Source: Oribacterium sp. NK2B42
GTDB lineage: Bacteria > Bacillota > Clostridia > Lachnospirales > Lachnospiraceae
Assembly: GCF_000424445.1 (NCBI RefSeq)
Contig: NZ_AUJX01000015.1
Span: forward strand, 19,618-83,617
Direction: 5' to 3'
DNA: 64,000 bases
In this document: positions 42,668-53,048 of the stretch, piece by piece
How the letters are laid out: each line of letters begins with the position of its first letter
How positions within the stretch are numbered: position 1 is the stretch's first letter
The notes under the pieces: generated by a model
The model's database searches: none
What the model saw: the letters and a program-made list of their open reading frames with translations, nothing else
Told to the model about the DNA's origin: nothing
Position numbers and translations under genes: made by a program

Positions 42668-44335
42668 TCAGAACAATCCGACTATCTTGCCGTCAACCAC
42701 GTCGATATCAAATGCAGCCGGCTTTTTTGGAAGTCCCGGCATAGTCATGATGTCTCCCGTGAGGCATACTATGAAGCCTGCTCCGGCAGATACGTAAGCT
42801 TCTCTCACGGTTATACGGAAGTTTGAAGGTCTGCCAAGCTTCTTTGGATCATCACTGAGACTGTACTGGGTCTTTGCCATACATACAGGTACATTTCCGA
42901 AGCCCAGCTCTGTGAGTTTATCCAGAGCTTTCTTTGCTTTAGGCTCGAAATCCACGCCGTCAGCACCATAGATATTGATGGCTACGGAATTGATCTTGTC
43001 ATAAAGTGATTCTGAAAGCTTCTGTACCGGTGCGAAATTAGATTTCTTAGTCTCAAGAGTCTTTATAACTGCATTGGCGAGCTCTACGCCGCCCTTTCCG
43101 CCTTCTCCGTGAACCTTGGAAAGAGCAAAATCAGCGCCCTTGTTACGGCAGAAATCTTCTATGAAGTTAAGCTCTGCCTCTGTATCTGATGCAAACTGAT
43201 TTATGGCAACAACTACGGGAACGCCATAGGTCTGAAGGTTTTCTATATGCTTTTCCAGGTTGACGATACCTTTTCTTAAGGCATCAAGATTTTCTGCGGA
43301 AAGCTCTGCCTTCGGAACGCCGCCGTTATACTTAAGGGCTCTTACGGTTGCTACGAGAACAACGGCATCAGGTTTGAAGCCCGCAATCTGGCACTTGATA
43401 TCAAAAAATTTCTCGGCACCAAGATCGGCTCCGAAACCGGCTTCTGTAACGGCAATGTCACCGAGCTTAAGTGCAAAACGTGTTGCCTGTACGGAGTTGC
43501 AGCCGTGAGCAATATTGGCAAAAGGTCCTCCATGAACGATGGCCATATTGTGCTCAAGGGTCTGTATGATATTTGGCTTTATGGCATCCTTAAGAAGTGC
43601 TGCCATAGAGCCTGTGGCATGAAGCATATCGGCGGTCACAGGATTTCCGTCAACATCATAAGCAACTATGATACGTGCGAGACGGGCTTTGAGGTCATCC
43701 ATGTCATCTGCGAGACAAAGGATAGCCATTATCTCGGATGCAACGGTGATGACAAAATGGTCTTCTCTTACCACTCCGTCAGTTTTTCTTCCCATTCCGA
43801 TGACAATGTTTCTGAGCTGACGGTCATTCATATCCTCGCAGCGTTTCCAGTTAATGCTCTTAAGGTCGATCCTGAGCTCGTTGCCCTGTTGGATATGATT
43901 ATCAAGTAATGCGGCGAGAAGATTGTTTGCGCTGGTTATGGCATGGAAATCACCTGTGAAGTGAAGATTGAGATCCTCCATGGGAACAACCTGTGCATAT
44001 CCGCCGCCGGCAGCTCCGCCCTTTATACCGAAACAGGGTCCGAGTGATGGCTCTCTCAGGGCTACTACTGCTTTTTTGCCAACATAGTTTAACGCATCGG
44101 TAAGTCCTATGGATGTTGTGGTCTTTCCTTCTCCAGCAGGTGTTGGATTGATGGCAGTAACCAGAACCAGTTTTCCGTTTGGACGATCCTTTAATTTGTC
44201 CCAAAGCTCATTGCTGAGCTTTGCTTTGTACTTTCCGTATTGTTCGAGGTCGTCTGCCTCAATTTGGTATCTGGCAGCGACGTCGGTAATACGTTCCATA
44301 ACGGCTTCCTGTGCGATTTCGATATCAGACTTCAT
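42668..44335 (-). CDS. fhs: Formate--tetrahydrofolate ligase
   Basis: 555 aa. Makes 10-formyl-THF from formate, THF and ATP; feeds purine and formyl-Met synthesis and, in acetogens, the methyl branch. P-loop [14 protein letters not shown], followed by [24 protein letters not shown] and [12 protein letters not shown], are highly conserved family blocks. Full-length, with a GGGAG ribosome site. It follows ftsK by 61 bases. No other Wood-Ljungdahl gene is in the window, so an acetogenic lifestyle cannot be claimed. Confidence 0.98.
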   Translation of the reverse strand: MKSDIEIAQEAVMERITDVAARYQIEADDLEQYGKYKAKLSNELWDKLKDRPNGKLVLVTAINPTPAGEGKTTTSIGLTDALNYVGKKAVVALREPSLGPCFGIKGGAAGGGYAQVVPMEDLNLHFTGDFHAITSANNLLAALLDNHIQQGNELRIDLKSINWKRCEDMNDRQLRNIVIGMGRKTDGVVREDHFVITVASEIMAILCLADDMDDLKARLARIIVAYDVDGNPVTADMLHATGSMAALLKDAIKPNIIQTLEHNMAIVHGGPFANIAHGCNSVQATRFALKLGDIAVTEAGFGADLGAEKFFDIKCQIAGFKPDAVVLVATVRALKYNGGVPKAELSAENLDALRKGIVNLEKHIENLQTYGVPVVVAINQFASDTEAELNFIEDFCRNKGADFALSKVHGEGGKGGVELANAVIKTLETKKSNFAPVQKLSESLYDKINSVAINIYGADGVDFEPKAKKALDKLTELGFGNVPVCMAKTQYSLSDDPKKLGRPSNFRITVREAYVSAGAGFIVCLTGDIMTMPGLPKKPAAFDIDVVDGKIVGLF

Positions 44336-44396
44336 TTTGTACCTCTTTCTCCCTGGTATAAATCAGACAACAAAAATATCTTCAAAGGAATGTATC

Positions 44397-47357
44397 CTAA
44401 GAATTCAGAGCATTAAATTCATCAAGACTCATAAGAATCTTTCTGGGCTTTGTTCCTTCCTCAGGCCCAACCACATTGGCCTCTGCCAGCTGATCCATGA
44501 TTCTTGCGGCACGGTTAAAGCCTATGCGGAATTTACGCTGAAGCATACCGATGGATGCTTTCTCGGATTCGATAATGAGCTGGCCGGCTTCGAAGAAAAG
44601 ATCATCCAGGTCACTCTGGGAACTGCCGGTACCGGCAGCACCGCCTCCTGACTGTACCTGAGCCTGAATGTCTTCGCTGTATTGTATGTCCCCCATGGTC
44701 TTTTTGATGAAATCCGTAACTGCCCCGACTTCCTGATCGGAAACAAAGGCACCCTGAACACGAATCGGCTTAGGGATGCCCTGGGGGAAGAAGAGCATAT
44801 CTCCCTTTCCGAGAAGCTTTTCGGCACCATTCATATCAATGATGGTACGGGAATCGGTTCCTGAAGAAACCGCAAAAGCGATACGGCTCGGAACATTGGC
44901 CTTGATAAGACCGGTGATGACATCTACTGTAGGACGCTGGGTAGCGATAACCAGGTGCATTCCGGCAGCACGGGCAAGCTGAGCTATACGGCAGATGGAA
45001 TCTTCCACCTCCTGGCTGGATACCATCATAAGGTCGGCAAGCTCGTCGATGATGATTACGATCTGAGGCAGCTTTTCGGGTTTCTGGTCCTCGGGAACCT
45101 CAGGATCGTTAATGACTCTCTCGATCTTTTCGTTGTATCCCTTAAGATCTCTTGAACCGCTTTCCGCAAACTTCTTATATCGGTCTGTCATCTCGGCCAC
45201 GGCCCAGTTAAGGGCAGCTGCAGCCTTCTTGGGATCCGTGACTACAGGGATAAGGAGGTGAGGGATTCCGTTGTAAACACTTAACTCAACCACCTTGGGA
45301 TCAACCATGATCATACGGAGTTCTTCCGGCTTGTATTTAAACAGCAGGGACATAATGAGGGTGTTGATACAAACCGATTTTCCGGAACCTGTGGATCCTG
45401 CGATAAGGAGGTGAGGCATCTTTGCTATATCGGTGACAATAGTCTTTCCGGCAATGTCTTTACCAACACCGAAGGCTATCCTTGACTTTGCATCCATGAA
45501 CTCCTGGCTCCTGAAAACATCTCCCAGATATACCATGGAGCTGTGTTTGTTCGGAACCTCGATTCCCACCGCGGATTTTCCGGGGATGGGAGCTTCTATA
45601 CGGATATCAACCGCCGCGAGGGCCATCTTGATATCATTGGTAAGAGAAACGATCTTTGAAACCTTTACGCCTATCTCAGGCTGAAGCTCGTAACGGGTAA
45701 CAGCCGGTCCCACTGAAATATTGGTGATCTTTACATTGATACCGAAGCTCTTTAAAGTCTCCTGAAGAACTACTGCGTTCTGGCGGATTTCTTCCCTTGA
45801 GTCGGAGTCCTGTGCACCACCGCTCTTCAGGAGGCTGAGAGGCGGGATGATGTATGGCTTTGGCGGCGTTTTCTTTTTTATCTCCTGTTCCACCTTTGCA
45901 TTGTCAAGAGCTGTAGGGGTGTTTTCACGTTTTTCTCTTTCGAGCTGGGTTTCTACCTTTTTGGATACAGGTTCAACATCTGCATCAATTATCTGACCGT
46001 TTGAGGCAACGATACGTCTGGTTCCCTGTTCCATATCACCTCTTGAAATAGTGGTCTTGCCGTTAGCTGACATGGTGACGCCGTCATCCTCCAGGAATTC
46101 CTCCTGAATATCACTTTCCTCTATATAGTCAGAGGATGAAATATCATTTTGGGAGATATCATCTTCGTAAGCGGCTTCTGTTGTATTATCAAGGTCGGAA
46201 ATCCGGGAAATATCATTTGTATCCCGGGAAAAGGATGAACCTTCATCGTACATCTCATCAGTGACTTCCGTGACTACTATTCCTGTAGAAGGTTCTACGG
46301 CACTGTGAGGCTCTCTCACATCATTGAACACGTTGTCTCTGTATGAAGACGTTTCTGATTTTGTGTCCGGAGAAGAAAAAGCTGTCTCCGGGTTTTCCGG
46401 CTTTGTGTAACGTTCGAAAGCTGCATCAAGTGCGGCATCTACCGCTGCAAAAGGTTCAGCATAGAGGTCTGGTTCAGAGGTGTGAACAACATCAGGTGAA
46501 GCTGCTGTGTTAAGATCGTAAATCTGCTCAGGGGCTGTATCATATGAAGCTAATGCCAAAGGATCTTCACTTCGGGAACCCGTAATGTTCATTGTGTTTA
46601 CGGTGGATCCGAAATTCATTGCCGGTGAATCATCTGTTCCCGTAAGGGCAAAGTCGATGCGCTTATGAGCAAGTTCGCGCTGCTGCGCTTCCCTGGCAAG
46701 ACGTCTTTCTTCTCTGTGCATGCGGGCGGAGGCTGCAACATCGTTCCAGTTTTCCCTTGCCCTGTCTCTTGCCTTGATGGCAGCTTGCCCGGACTGTTCT
46801 GCAAGCATTCTTGCAAGAGGTTTGCCGGTGATATAAATGAGACAAATGAAACATGCCACAAGAAGGATGAGTATAGCGCCTACTTTTCCTGTAACGGAAT
46901 AAAGAACCATGGCCAGAGCTCCGCCGATGGCTCCTCCACCGGTGCCGTATACGGCGCCTTCCTTATAAAAATCGGCAAGTCCCATTTGCGCAACTTCTCC
47001 AAAGGCAAGCTGCAGAAAAGCCGATATGAATATGAGCATGAAAAGAGCTGTAGTCATTCGGAATGTGGCATATGGATTGTCCAGATTGGACAGCATAAAT
47101 ACAACTACAAAGCTCAGTACTATAGGGAAAATATATCCAACAACACCAAAGAGACCCAGCTGAAGGTCTTTTAAGAAGGCTCCGATAGGTCCACAAAGTC
47201 CTAAATTGGATAAAAACAGAAATGCTGATACAGCAAAGGTAATGATGATGGCGACTTCGTCACTCATCATCGGTGCATCATATGTATTCTTCCTGGAACG
47301 GCTGCTGGTTGCCGTTCTCTTTTTTGTTTTATTTTTACTGCCTTTTGGTCTACCCAT
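44397..47357 (-). CDS. ftsK: DNA translocase FtsK/SpoIIIE
   Basis: 986 aa. N-terminal domain with about four membrane helices (residues ~30-185), a long acidic linker (~190-480, many Asp/Ser), then the motor: alpha/beta domains ([31 protein letters not shown]), Walker [12 protein letters not shown], Walker [12 protein letters not shown], and a C-terminal winged-helix gamma domain ([23 protein letters not shown]) that reads KOPS/SRS DNA. It pumps chromosomes through the septum. Whether it serves vegetative division or sporulation cannot be told from sequence. Confidence 0.96.
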   Translation of the reverse strand: MGRPKGSKNKTKKRTATSSRSRKNTYDAPMMSDEVAIIITFAVSAFLFLSNLGLCGPIGAFLKDLQLGLFGVVGYIFPIVLSFVVVFMLSNLDNPYATFRMTTALFMLIFISAFLQLAFGEVAQMGLADFYKEGAVYGTGGGAIGGALAMVLYSVTGKVGAILILLVACFICLIYITGKPLARMLAEQSGQAAIKARDRARENWNDVAASARMHREERRLAREAQQRELAHKRIDFALTGTDDSPAMNFGSTVNTMNITGSRSEDPLALASYDTAPEQIYDLNTAASPDVVHTSEPDLYAEPFAAVDAALDAAFERYTKPENPETAFSSPDTKSETSSYRDNVFNDVREPHSAVEPSTGIVVTEVTDEMYDEGSSFSRDTNDISRISDLDNTTEAAYEDDISQNDISSSDYIEESDIQEEFLEDDGVTMSANGKTTISRGDMEQGTRRIVASNGQIIDADVEPVSKKVETQLEREKRENTPTALDNAKVEQEIKKKTPPKPYIIPPLSLLKSGGAQDSDSREEIRQNAVVLQETLKSFGINVKITNISVGPAVTRYELQPEIGVKVSKIVSLTNDIKMALAAVDIRIEAPIPGKSAVGIEVPNKHSSMVYLGDVFRSQEFMDAKSRIAFGVGKDIAGKTIVTDIAKMPHLLIAGSTGSGKSVCINTLIMSLLFKYKPEELRMIMVDPKVVELSVYNGIPHLLIPVVTDPKKAAAALNWAVAEMTDRYKKFAESGSRDLKGYNEKIERVINDPEVPEDQKPEKLPQIVIIIDELADLMMVSSQEVEDSICRIAQLARAAGMHLVIATQRPTVDVITGLIKANVPSRIAFAVSSGTDSRTIIDMNGAEKLLGKGDMLFFPQGIPKPIRVQGAFVSDQEVGAVTDFIKKTMGDIQYSEDIQAQVQSGGGAAGTGSSQSDLDDLFFEAGQLIIESEKASIGMLQRKFRIGFNRAARIMDQLAEANVVGPEEGTKPRKILMSLDEFNALNS

Positions 47358-47516
47358 TTTACCCCACCTTAAAATTGCAAAGTATAACTACTACATTATA
47401 GACCATCTGAAGAATAAAATCCATCTCCTTAAAACTTATGTTCTTATTTGGTAAGGTATTGTTCCCTTCTAAGCGTTGAAATATGGCAGTTTTTACCTGT
47501 AAAAAACATGTTTTGT

Positions 47517-47545
47517 TTGACTTTAAAAACACTCGGTGATACCCT
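47517..47545 (+). promoter_or_regulatory. Promoter of the plus-strand regulator
   Basis: TTGACT (47517-47522), 17-base spacer, TACCCT (47540-47545) with an upstream TGA giving an extended -10. About 50 bases before the ATG. Confidence 0.5.
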
Positions 47546-47560
47546 ATGTTTAAAGACATA

Positions 47561-47574
47561 AAGACTTAAGTCTT
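47561..47574. promoter_or_regulatory. 14-bp palindrome in the regulator leader (candidate operator)
   Basis: AAGACTTAAGTCTT is a perfect palindrome located just after the predicted start point, 20 bases before the ATG at 47594. A site for autoregulation is plausible. Confidence 0.45.
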
Positions 47575-47593
47575 AAAATACAGGGGTAATATC

Positions 47594-48910
47594 ATGATCA
47601 ATGTTGCTATCGTTAGTCCGGATCATTCACTGGAACCTGTGGATAAGGTTATTGCAGAACATGATTTCGGCTGTCAGTTTTTCAAATATATATATAAGAA
47701 GCTTACGGATATAGATGAAATATATCAGGACTGTAAAGGGAAATGCGACGTAATCTTTTTCTCCGGAGAGCTTGGTTATCATTATATAAAAACCAAATTT
47801 CCGGACATAAGGATTCCCTGTACTTTTACGGCATACGAGCCTATCGATGTTTTAGCAATACTTCTTCAGTTTAAAAATGATCATCCCGGAACAAGATTAA
47901 ACCGGGTTTATTGCGACTTCCTGACTCCTACCAATAACTATATGGGAGTAAGGCAATATATCAAAAAGGAGGAATGTCCGTATTTCTTCGAAGACGCTCA
48001 TTATGATTATAAGCATCTGACAGCTTATGCAAAAAAACTATGGGATGAGGGCAGGATTGATTACATACTCTCCCGCTCCATCAATAATCTTAAAAGACTT
48101 GATGAGCTTCATATTCCCTATGTTGCGGTTTTTCCGTCGGAGGATATGATAATTAAATCCATCAGGACTGCACTAAAGGAATTAAAGCTTAATCAGTTTG
48201 ATCAAAAGGACGAGCTCAGCATCCTCATACGTCTGCCTTTTGGTGAGGATATAGACAAGGAGGAACAGGAATACCGAGAGGCTACGTTGTATAAGATGCT
48301 TGTGGATTACCGCAAGGAGAATCACATACATTTCAGCATCACTCAGGGGTTTAATCAGTTCGAGATACATGCACAGATGGAGGCAGGGACCTTTGAAGTC
48401 GAGAAGCTCCGCCCTGTTCTTCTAAAAATGAAGAAGGAGCTTGGATTTGCTTTCAGAATAGGTGCCGGTGTAAGTTCATCAAAGGAGCGTTCCAGATATT
48501 TTTCCGAGCATGCTCTGATGGAGGCCAACAGATATGGCAGAAATGACGCTTTCTTTGTTGGTGAGGAGGGCAAGGTAACGGGACCTTTGAGTTCGGATAC
48601 CCAGCTTATGTACAATTACTCCAATGAGAAGGCTCTGAATTTCGCTAGGGATAACGGTATAAATGAGACGAATATCCTTAAACTCATCAGCATGTTTGAG
48701 CAGGATGAGAAGCAGATCATCAGTTCCCATGAGTTATCTTCTGCTCTTGGAATTACTTCGAGATCTGCGAGCCGTATTTTGGCAAAGCTCCTGGATCTCA
48801 ATATCATCAGTCTGACTGATAATGGGGAGCAGGACAGGTCCGTAAGACAGGGTAGGCCGACGCACTACTACAACTTTAATGGGCTTGAGTTTAGGAATGC
48901 ACTTATGTGA
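47594..48910 (+). CDS. Transcriptional regulator: PrpR_N-like + degenerate GGDEF-like + winged helix
   Basis: 438 aa, not a standard named family. The N-terminal ~190 residues (VAIVSPDHSLEPVDKVIAEH, VIFFSGELGYHYIK, NNLKRLDELHIPYVAVFPSE) resemble the PrpR_N/substrate-sensing fold. The middle (~200-345) looks like a degenerate GGDEF/GTP cyclohydrolase III-type domain: FRIGAGVSSSKERSRYFSEHAL, then NDAFFVGEEGKVTGPL. The C-terminus (~365-438) is a winged helix (SSHELSSALGITSRSASRIL). A ligand-binding regulator is likely. It diverges from ftsK and is followed at once by structured element copy A. Confidence 0.6.
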   Translation: MINVAIVSPDHSLEPVDKVIAEHDFGCQFFKYIYKKLTDIDEIYQDCKGKCDVIFFSGELGYHYIKTKFPDIRIPCTFTAYEPIDVLAILLQFKNDHPGTRLNRVYCDFLTPTNNYMGVRQYIKKEECPYFFEDAHYDYKHLTAYAKKLWDEGRIDYILSRSINNLKRLDELHIPYVAVFPSEDMIIKSIRTALKELKLNQFDQKDELSILIRLPFGEDIDKEEQEYREATLYKMLVDYRKENHIHFSITQGFNQFEIHAQMEAGTFEVEKLRPVLLKMKKELGFAFRIGAGVSSSKERSRYFSEHALMEANRYGRNDAFFVGEEGKVTGPLSSDTQLMYNYSNEKALNFARDNGINETNILKLISMFEQDEKQIISSHELSSALGITSRSASRILAKLLDLNIISLTDNGEQDRSVRQGRPTHYYNFNGLEFRNALM

Positions 48911-49084
48911 AATGGTACGAGAACCTGAGGGGGACGTGCGCCGGCCCACTCGATTGGAAGAACAGACCGGCTGATATGTTCGCATCCGATCACACTGACG
49001 TGTGTCGGCTACGTACATATCAGCCGGTCTGTTCTTCCAACTCGCAAGCCTTGGCACCCATCCCCCTCAGGTTCTCTCACGTTT
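48910..49084 (+). repeat. Structured element, copy A (two nested stems, conserved apical hairpin)
   Basis: A 175-nt element starting at AAATGGT, overlapping the last base of the regulator stop, and ending CACGTTT. Outer perfect 16-bp stem 48919-48934 / 49061-49076; inner perfect 26-bp stem 48954-48979 / 49015-49040; apical stem CCGA(T)CACAC (48986-48995) / GTGTGTCGG (49000-49008) with TGAC loop and a 6x6 internal loop below it. The strands between the outer and inner stems are conserved but unpaired (GCCGGC, CTCGCAAGCC). Copy B at 54293 differs at stem positions only in a compensated way. No ORF inside. Possible identities: a structured RNA in the 3' UTR or a palindromic mobile element. Confidence 0.85.
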
Positions 49085-49123
49085 TGGCTTAATATGCTAT
49101 TAATTGAATCAAGCAATAAAAGA

Positions 49124-49150
49124 GGTAGCACCGTGCGGTGCTACCCTTTT
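49124..49150. terminator. Bidirectional terminator between regulator and NlpC/P60 gene
   Basis: Stem 49124-49132 / 49137-49145 (9 bp, GTGC loop) with T-runs on both strands, serving the convergent genes. Confidence 0.8.
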
Positions 49151-49162
49151 TAAATAAATGAA

Positions 49163-50818
49163 TTAATCGCCGATTACGTTTCGTATTGCGACCGGGGTGC
49201 GGTAGTTCCAGCGGTAGATGCGGATGCCGGAGCGGCGGGAGGATGCATTTACAACCTGACCGTTTCCGATGTACATACCGACGTGGTTAATGGTTCCGCT
49301 GCGGTTTGCATAGAATATGAGGTCTCCGGGCTTCATTGAGTCGCTTGAGACTTTTGAGCCGGAGCCCGCCTGGTCACGGGATACTCTCGGAAGGTAGATT
49401 CCAAAGTTCTTGAGGACGGACTGAACGAAGCCTGAGCAGTCGCATCCGTGTGTCAGGGAGGTTCCGCCCCATACATATGGATTACCAACAAACTGGCAGG
49501 CATAGTTAACTATCTTGTTTCTGAAGGCTGCGGCAGCATTGGCTGCTTCTACTGCAGGGTAATACTCGATGGCTTCCTGGAGTGCATATCTTACGGAGAC
49601 GTTGTTGTCGCGGGTTGATACGAAGGAACCCTGGGCTGAGTCACTGTCATCACCGTCACCGAGATCAAGCTCTACCCACCCATCCATCTGATTCACTACG
49701 TCATAACGCTGTCCGCTGGTAACCTGTGTCCAGGCTTCGGAATCTGTTGATGCCTGGGCTCTTACGTTAAGTGACTGGGTATTGATGAGTGCCATGACGT
49801 GAGCATTCTGCACGGCAAGATCCTGGGCTGTCTGACCTGTTGCAAGGAGGTCTGCACGAACATATCCGTCAACAGGACCGGACTTGATATGATACCATCC
49901 GTTCTCTTCTCCCAAAATGTTACATCCGCCGTATCCCGGGAATTTTCCGATTATGTTGTCAATGCCTTTTTCTTCAGGTGAGGAACGCACATTGATGTAA
50001 TCGGAAGCCAGTGAAACACCGAGGTTATCATACATGTTGAGAACCTTCTGTTTGAGATTCAGGGACTTTGCTTCATCAAGACCAAAGCCGAGGGAAACAT
50101 TTTCAGGGGACGCAGACATATATGCAATGTCAAAGTTATCGATATTGTCCGAGGCTATCATAACCCAGTCTTCATTCACTCTTCCGAGAACCTCGTACTT
50201 CTCTCCTTTTGCCGCAGAACCGATGGTGTTTCCGTCTGCTATTTCGGGAGTTGAACGTATACGAAGTTTGTCGGTAACAACGGTGGCTCTTGGCTTGATA
50301 AGGCTTCCTGCAAGAGTTATTGCATCATCTCCGGTTACTACATAAGCTGAAGCAACATAACCGTCCATGCCGCCGGATCTTATATGCATCCAGCCTGCGG
50401 CATTTTCCGGAGCGGCTTCGACGATATCAACGGCAGAGCCATTGGCAAGCATACCCATGATGTTGGTAAGGTCATTCTGGTCAGGGGCACTGCGGAAATT
50501 GATATAGCTGTCGCAGGTTACGATTCCGAGATCTGCATACTGTGCGATTGAATTGTTGATGGCTTCCATCTGGATAGCCTTTGTGAATACCTGAATTTCT
50601 GATAGAGTTGACTTTACGGGCTGACTTTCACCGGCAGAGGCGATGTCTTCCACAGCAGTCTCTGATTCTACAGCCATTACGGTATCTTGAGAAAGTGTGG
50701 ATTTCTGTCCCTTCATTATAAGAGCTATGATAATGGCTATGACCAGTACACATAGAATTCCTGCCGAAACAAAAAGCATTGTATGTTCTCTGTCATAATT
50801 CATTTTTGGATTTCCCAT
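49163..50818 (-). CDS. SH3b-repeat NlpC/P60 peptidoglycan endopeptidase
   Basis: 551 aa, secreted or membrane-anchored. A single hydrophobic helix near residues 15-38 (LFVSAGILCVLVIAIIIALIM) is followed by four SH3b-like wall-binding domains (each with a motif such as YINFRSAPD, LRIRSTPE, YINVRSSPE and LNVRAQAS), then a C-terminal NlpC/P60 catalytic domain: Cys in CDCSGFVQS, His in INHVGMYIG and a downstream polar residue in VVNASSRR. It would cleave stem-peptide bonds during wall turnover. It ends at the shared terminator and is transcribed from an extended -10 promoter at 50854. Confidence 0.9.
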   Translation of the reverse strand: MGNPKMNYDREHTMLFVSAGILCVLVIAIIIALIMKGQKSTLSQDTVMAVESETAVEDIASAGESQPVKSTLSEIQVFTKAIQMEAINNSIAQYADLGIVTCDSYINFRSAPDQNDLTNIMGMLANGSAVDIVEAAPENAAGWMHIRSGGMDGYVASAYVVTGDDAITLAGSLIKPRATVVTDKLRIRSTPEIADGNTIGSAAKGEKYEVLGRVNEDWVMIASDNIDNFDIAYMSASPENVSLGFGLDEAKSLNLKQKVLNMYDNLGVSLASDYINVRSSPEEKGIDNIIGKFPGYGGCNILGEENGWYHIKSGPVDGYVRADLLATGQTAQDLAVQNAHVMALINTQSLNVRAQASTDSEAWTQVTSGQRYDVVNQMDGWVELDLGDGDDSDSAQGSFVSTRDNNVSVRYALQEAIEYYPAVEAANAAAAFRNKIVNYACQFVGNPYVWGGTSLTHGCDCSGFVQSVLKNFGIYLPRVSRDQAGSGSKVSSDSMKPGDLIFYANRSGTINHVGMYIGNGQVVNASSRRSGIRIYRWNYRTPVAIRNVIGD

Positions 50819-50853
50819 ATATTGATACTCCTGTGAAAATTGGCATGAGATGT

Positions 50854-50862
50854 ATTATATCA
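50854..50862 (-). promoter_or_regulatory. Extended -10 promoter of the NlpC/P60 gene
   Basis: TGATATAAT on the minus strand, about 35 bases before the ATG; no recognisable -35. The remaining intergenic sequence up to 51069 shows no gene. Confidence 0.5.
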
Positions 50863-51069
50863 TATATATTTTAGCATAATTCTGAAGTTTTGCTGAACAT
50901 GTATATATGCATTGAGAGTGTAAGTTTGATGTTGGATTTAAATAGCGGGAGTCGTCTGAGAAGCGCCTTCCTATGATAGATAGCTCCACAAAATCTTTCA
51001 TGCTTCACTGACAGTTATTCTGACACACAGGGCCGGCAGGAATCGTCCCCGGTGGTTCTATATTTAAAA

Positions 51070-51094
51070 AGGCTGCAGCGTTTTGCTGCAGCCT
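51070..51094 (-). terminator. Terminator of the TrpXYZ-like ABC operon
   Basis: Perfect stem GGCTGCAGC (51071-51079) / GCTGCAGCC (51085-51093), with TTTTTAAA on the minus strand, 12 bases past the stop. Confidence 0.85.
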
Positions 51095-51105
51095 GAGAGT
51101 TTTTG

Positions 51106-51903
51106 CTATTTTGACAGGAGCATTCTGTCATTTGCAAAGCTTCCGCCGGATAACTCTTCAAACTTATGAAGGAGATCCTCAACGGTAAGTTTTTTCTTTT
51201 CTTCACCTGAAATATCAAGGGCAACTCTGCCTTCGTTCATCATAATGAGACGGTTACCGTGGGCTATGGCATCACGCATGTTGTGAGTGACCATAAGAGT
51301 TGTAAGGTGATGTTCTTCAACAACCTTGTCGGTTGCGGCAAGTACCTTTGAGGCGGTCTTGGGATCAAGAGCTGCAGTATGCTCGTCCAGGAGCAGAACC
51401 TTCGGCTTTTTCATGGTCGCCATAATAAGTGTGAGGGCCTGTCTCTGACCACCGGAAAGCAGTCCAACCTTTGCTGTGAGTCTGTCCTCCAGTCCCAGAT
51501 CAAGATCCTTAAGGTACTCCTGATACTGCTCTCTTTCTTTTTTGGTAACACCCCAGCGGAGGGTGCGTCTCTGACCTCTTCTTGCTGCAAGGGCCATGTT
51601 TTCATCGATCTGCATGTCACCTGCGGTTCCTGTCATAGGGTCCTGAAAAACTCTGCCGAAATAAGGAGCACGCTGGTACTCTGAAAGTCCTGATACATCA
51701 ACTCCGTCAACAAGTATCATTCCGGAATCCAGAGGCCATACACCGGCAACTGCATTCATGATAGTGGATTTTCCGGCACCGTTACCGCCTATGACTGTAC
51801 AGAAATCCCCGTCATTAAGGGTGATGCTTACATCAATGAGGGCCTTCTTTTCGTTAATGGTACCGGGATTAAAGGTTTTGTTAATGTTTCTGATTTCCAG
51901 CAT
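51106..51903 (-). CDS. ABC importer ATP-binding protein (TrpY-like, COG1101)
   Basis: 265 aa. Walker A GGNGAGKSTIMNAV, signature LLSGGQRQALTLIMAT, Walker B VLLLDEHTAALDP, switch VTHNM. The DEH in place of DEP in Walker B is a feature of this subfamily, which pairs with a COG4120 permease and a COG2984 binding lipoprotein. Such systems include the tryptophan importer TrpXYZ of streptococci. It overlaps the permease stop by one base (TAATG). Ligand not readable. Confidence 0.88.
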   Translation of the reverse strand: MLEIRNINKTFNPGTINEKKALIDVSITLNDGDFCTVIGGNGAGKSTIMNAVAGVWPLDSGMILVDGVDVSGLSEYQRAPYFGRVFQDPMTGTAGDMQIDENMALAARRGQRRTLRWGVTKKEREQYQEYLKDLDLGLEDRLTAKVGLLSGGQRQALTLIMATMKKPKVLLLDEHTAALDPKTASKVLAATDKVVEEHHLTTLMVTHNMRDAIAHGNRLIMMNEGRVALDISGEEKKKLTVEDLLHKFEELSGGSFANDRMLLSK

Positions 51904-52886
51904 TATTCTGCCTCCTTACCATTGTTTTTTGATTCGGCCTGAAGCTTTGCGTTTCGCTTGGCCAAACCGGAAAAAGAATTATTACTGCGTTCTTTTAGAT
52001 AAGGTACTGCAAGGAATGTTGCAACCACGATGGCTGTAAGAAGCTTCATATCGTCAGCAGGGAACTTAAGCCACAGAACGAATACATAAACCATGTAATA
52101 GATAATGGCACCGATAACAGTGAAGCTGAGTCTCATGATGAAATTGAGACGTTTTCCTACGAGGGTTTCGGCGAGAACTTCACCGATGATAACTGCTGCA
52201 AGTCCGATAACGATGGAACCCTGTCCCATCTTAACATCTGCGAAGCCCTGATACTCTGAAAGGATACCGCCGGAAAGAGCCACGAGACCGTTGCCCAGCA
52301 TAAGGGCGATGATCTTCATTTTGTTTGTGTCGATACCCTGGGCTCTGGACATGTTGGGATTGATACCGGTTGCACGGATGGAGCTTCCGAGCTCTGTTCC
52401 AAGGAACCAGTAGATAACTGCGATTATGCACACGTCAACTACCAGTGTTAATGTCAGGGTCTGTCCGAGATAACGGATATTTGATGTGAAGAACACTCTT
52501 ACCGAATTGATAGGTACAGCCTGGTTTGCCTTACCCATGATATTGAGGTTTATGGAATACAGTGAAATCTGAGTGAGAATTCCTGCCAGAATATCCGGGA
52601 TACCGAGTTTTGTGTGAAGGATACCTGTTATGCATCCAGAAAGGATACCGGAGAAAAAGGAAGCTATGAGAACTATCTGAGGATCTACTCCGTTTAATAT
52701 GAGCATAACAGCAACAGCTCCTCCAAGTGAGAAGGAACCATCGACTGTCATATCCGCAAATTTAAGGACACGGAAGGTGATATAGACACCCAGTGCCATG
52801 ACACCCCAGATCAGTCCCTGGGCAATACCACCCGGAGCTGCATTCCACAGAGCTACAGGATTAAGTGAAGAAAAATAAGCTTGCAT
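51903..52886 (-). CDS. ABC importer permease (TrpZ-like, COG4120)
   Basis: 327 aa with about nine hydrophobic segments, beginning GIAQGLIWGVMALGVYITF. The conserved block GSFSLGGAVAV and the loop RAQGIDTNKMKIIALMLGNG fit the BPD_transp_2/COG4120 family, related to branched-chain amino acid permeases. It is between the binding-protein gene and the ATPase gene in the same direction. Separated from the binding-protein gene by 162 bases that contain a stable hairpin. Confidence 0.88.
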   Translation of the reverse strand: MQAYFSSLNPVALWNAAPGGIAQGLIWGVMALGVYITFRVLKFADMTVDGSFSLGGAVAVMLILNGVDPQIVLIASFFSGILSGCITGILHTKLGIPDILAGILTQISLYSINLNIMGKANQAVPINSVRVFFTSNIRYLGQTLTLTLVVDVCIIAVIYWFLGTELGSSIRATGINPNMSRAQGIDTNKMKIIALMLGNGLVALSGGILSEYQGFADVKMGQGSIVIGLAAVIIGEVLAETLVGKRLNFIMRLSFTVIGAIIYYMVYVFVLWLKFPADDMKLLTAIVVATFLAVPYLKERSNNSFSGLAKRNAKLQAESKNNGKEAE

Positions 52887-52981
52887 TTAGTGAATCTCCG
52901 TTATCTTTAATAATTGATTAATAATGTTTTTAAAGCAGCACGCAGAACTGCGATGCGTCTGATCCATAATGAAAAAGAATT

Positions 52982-53011
52982 CAGTGCAATATATGTGACA
53001 ATATTGCACTG
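52982..53011 (-). terminator. Hairpin between binding-protein and permease genes
   Basis: 11-bp perfect stem 52982-52992 / 53001-53011, followed on the minus strand by ATTCTTTTTC. It probably stops most transcripts after the binding-protein gene, keeping that protein in excess. Confidence 0.65.
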
Positions 53012-53048
53012 ATCTTTGTTGATTATAGTTTGATAATGTGTTGTGAAA

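Noticed and set aside
42668..44335. Evidence of acetogenesis from fhs
   Set aside because: Fhs is widespread for one-carbon metabolism; no other Wood-Ljungdahl gene is in the window.
48910..49084. Retron msr-msd RNA
   Set aside because: Nested stems are reminiscent, but no reverse transcriptase gene is near either copy.
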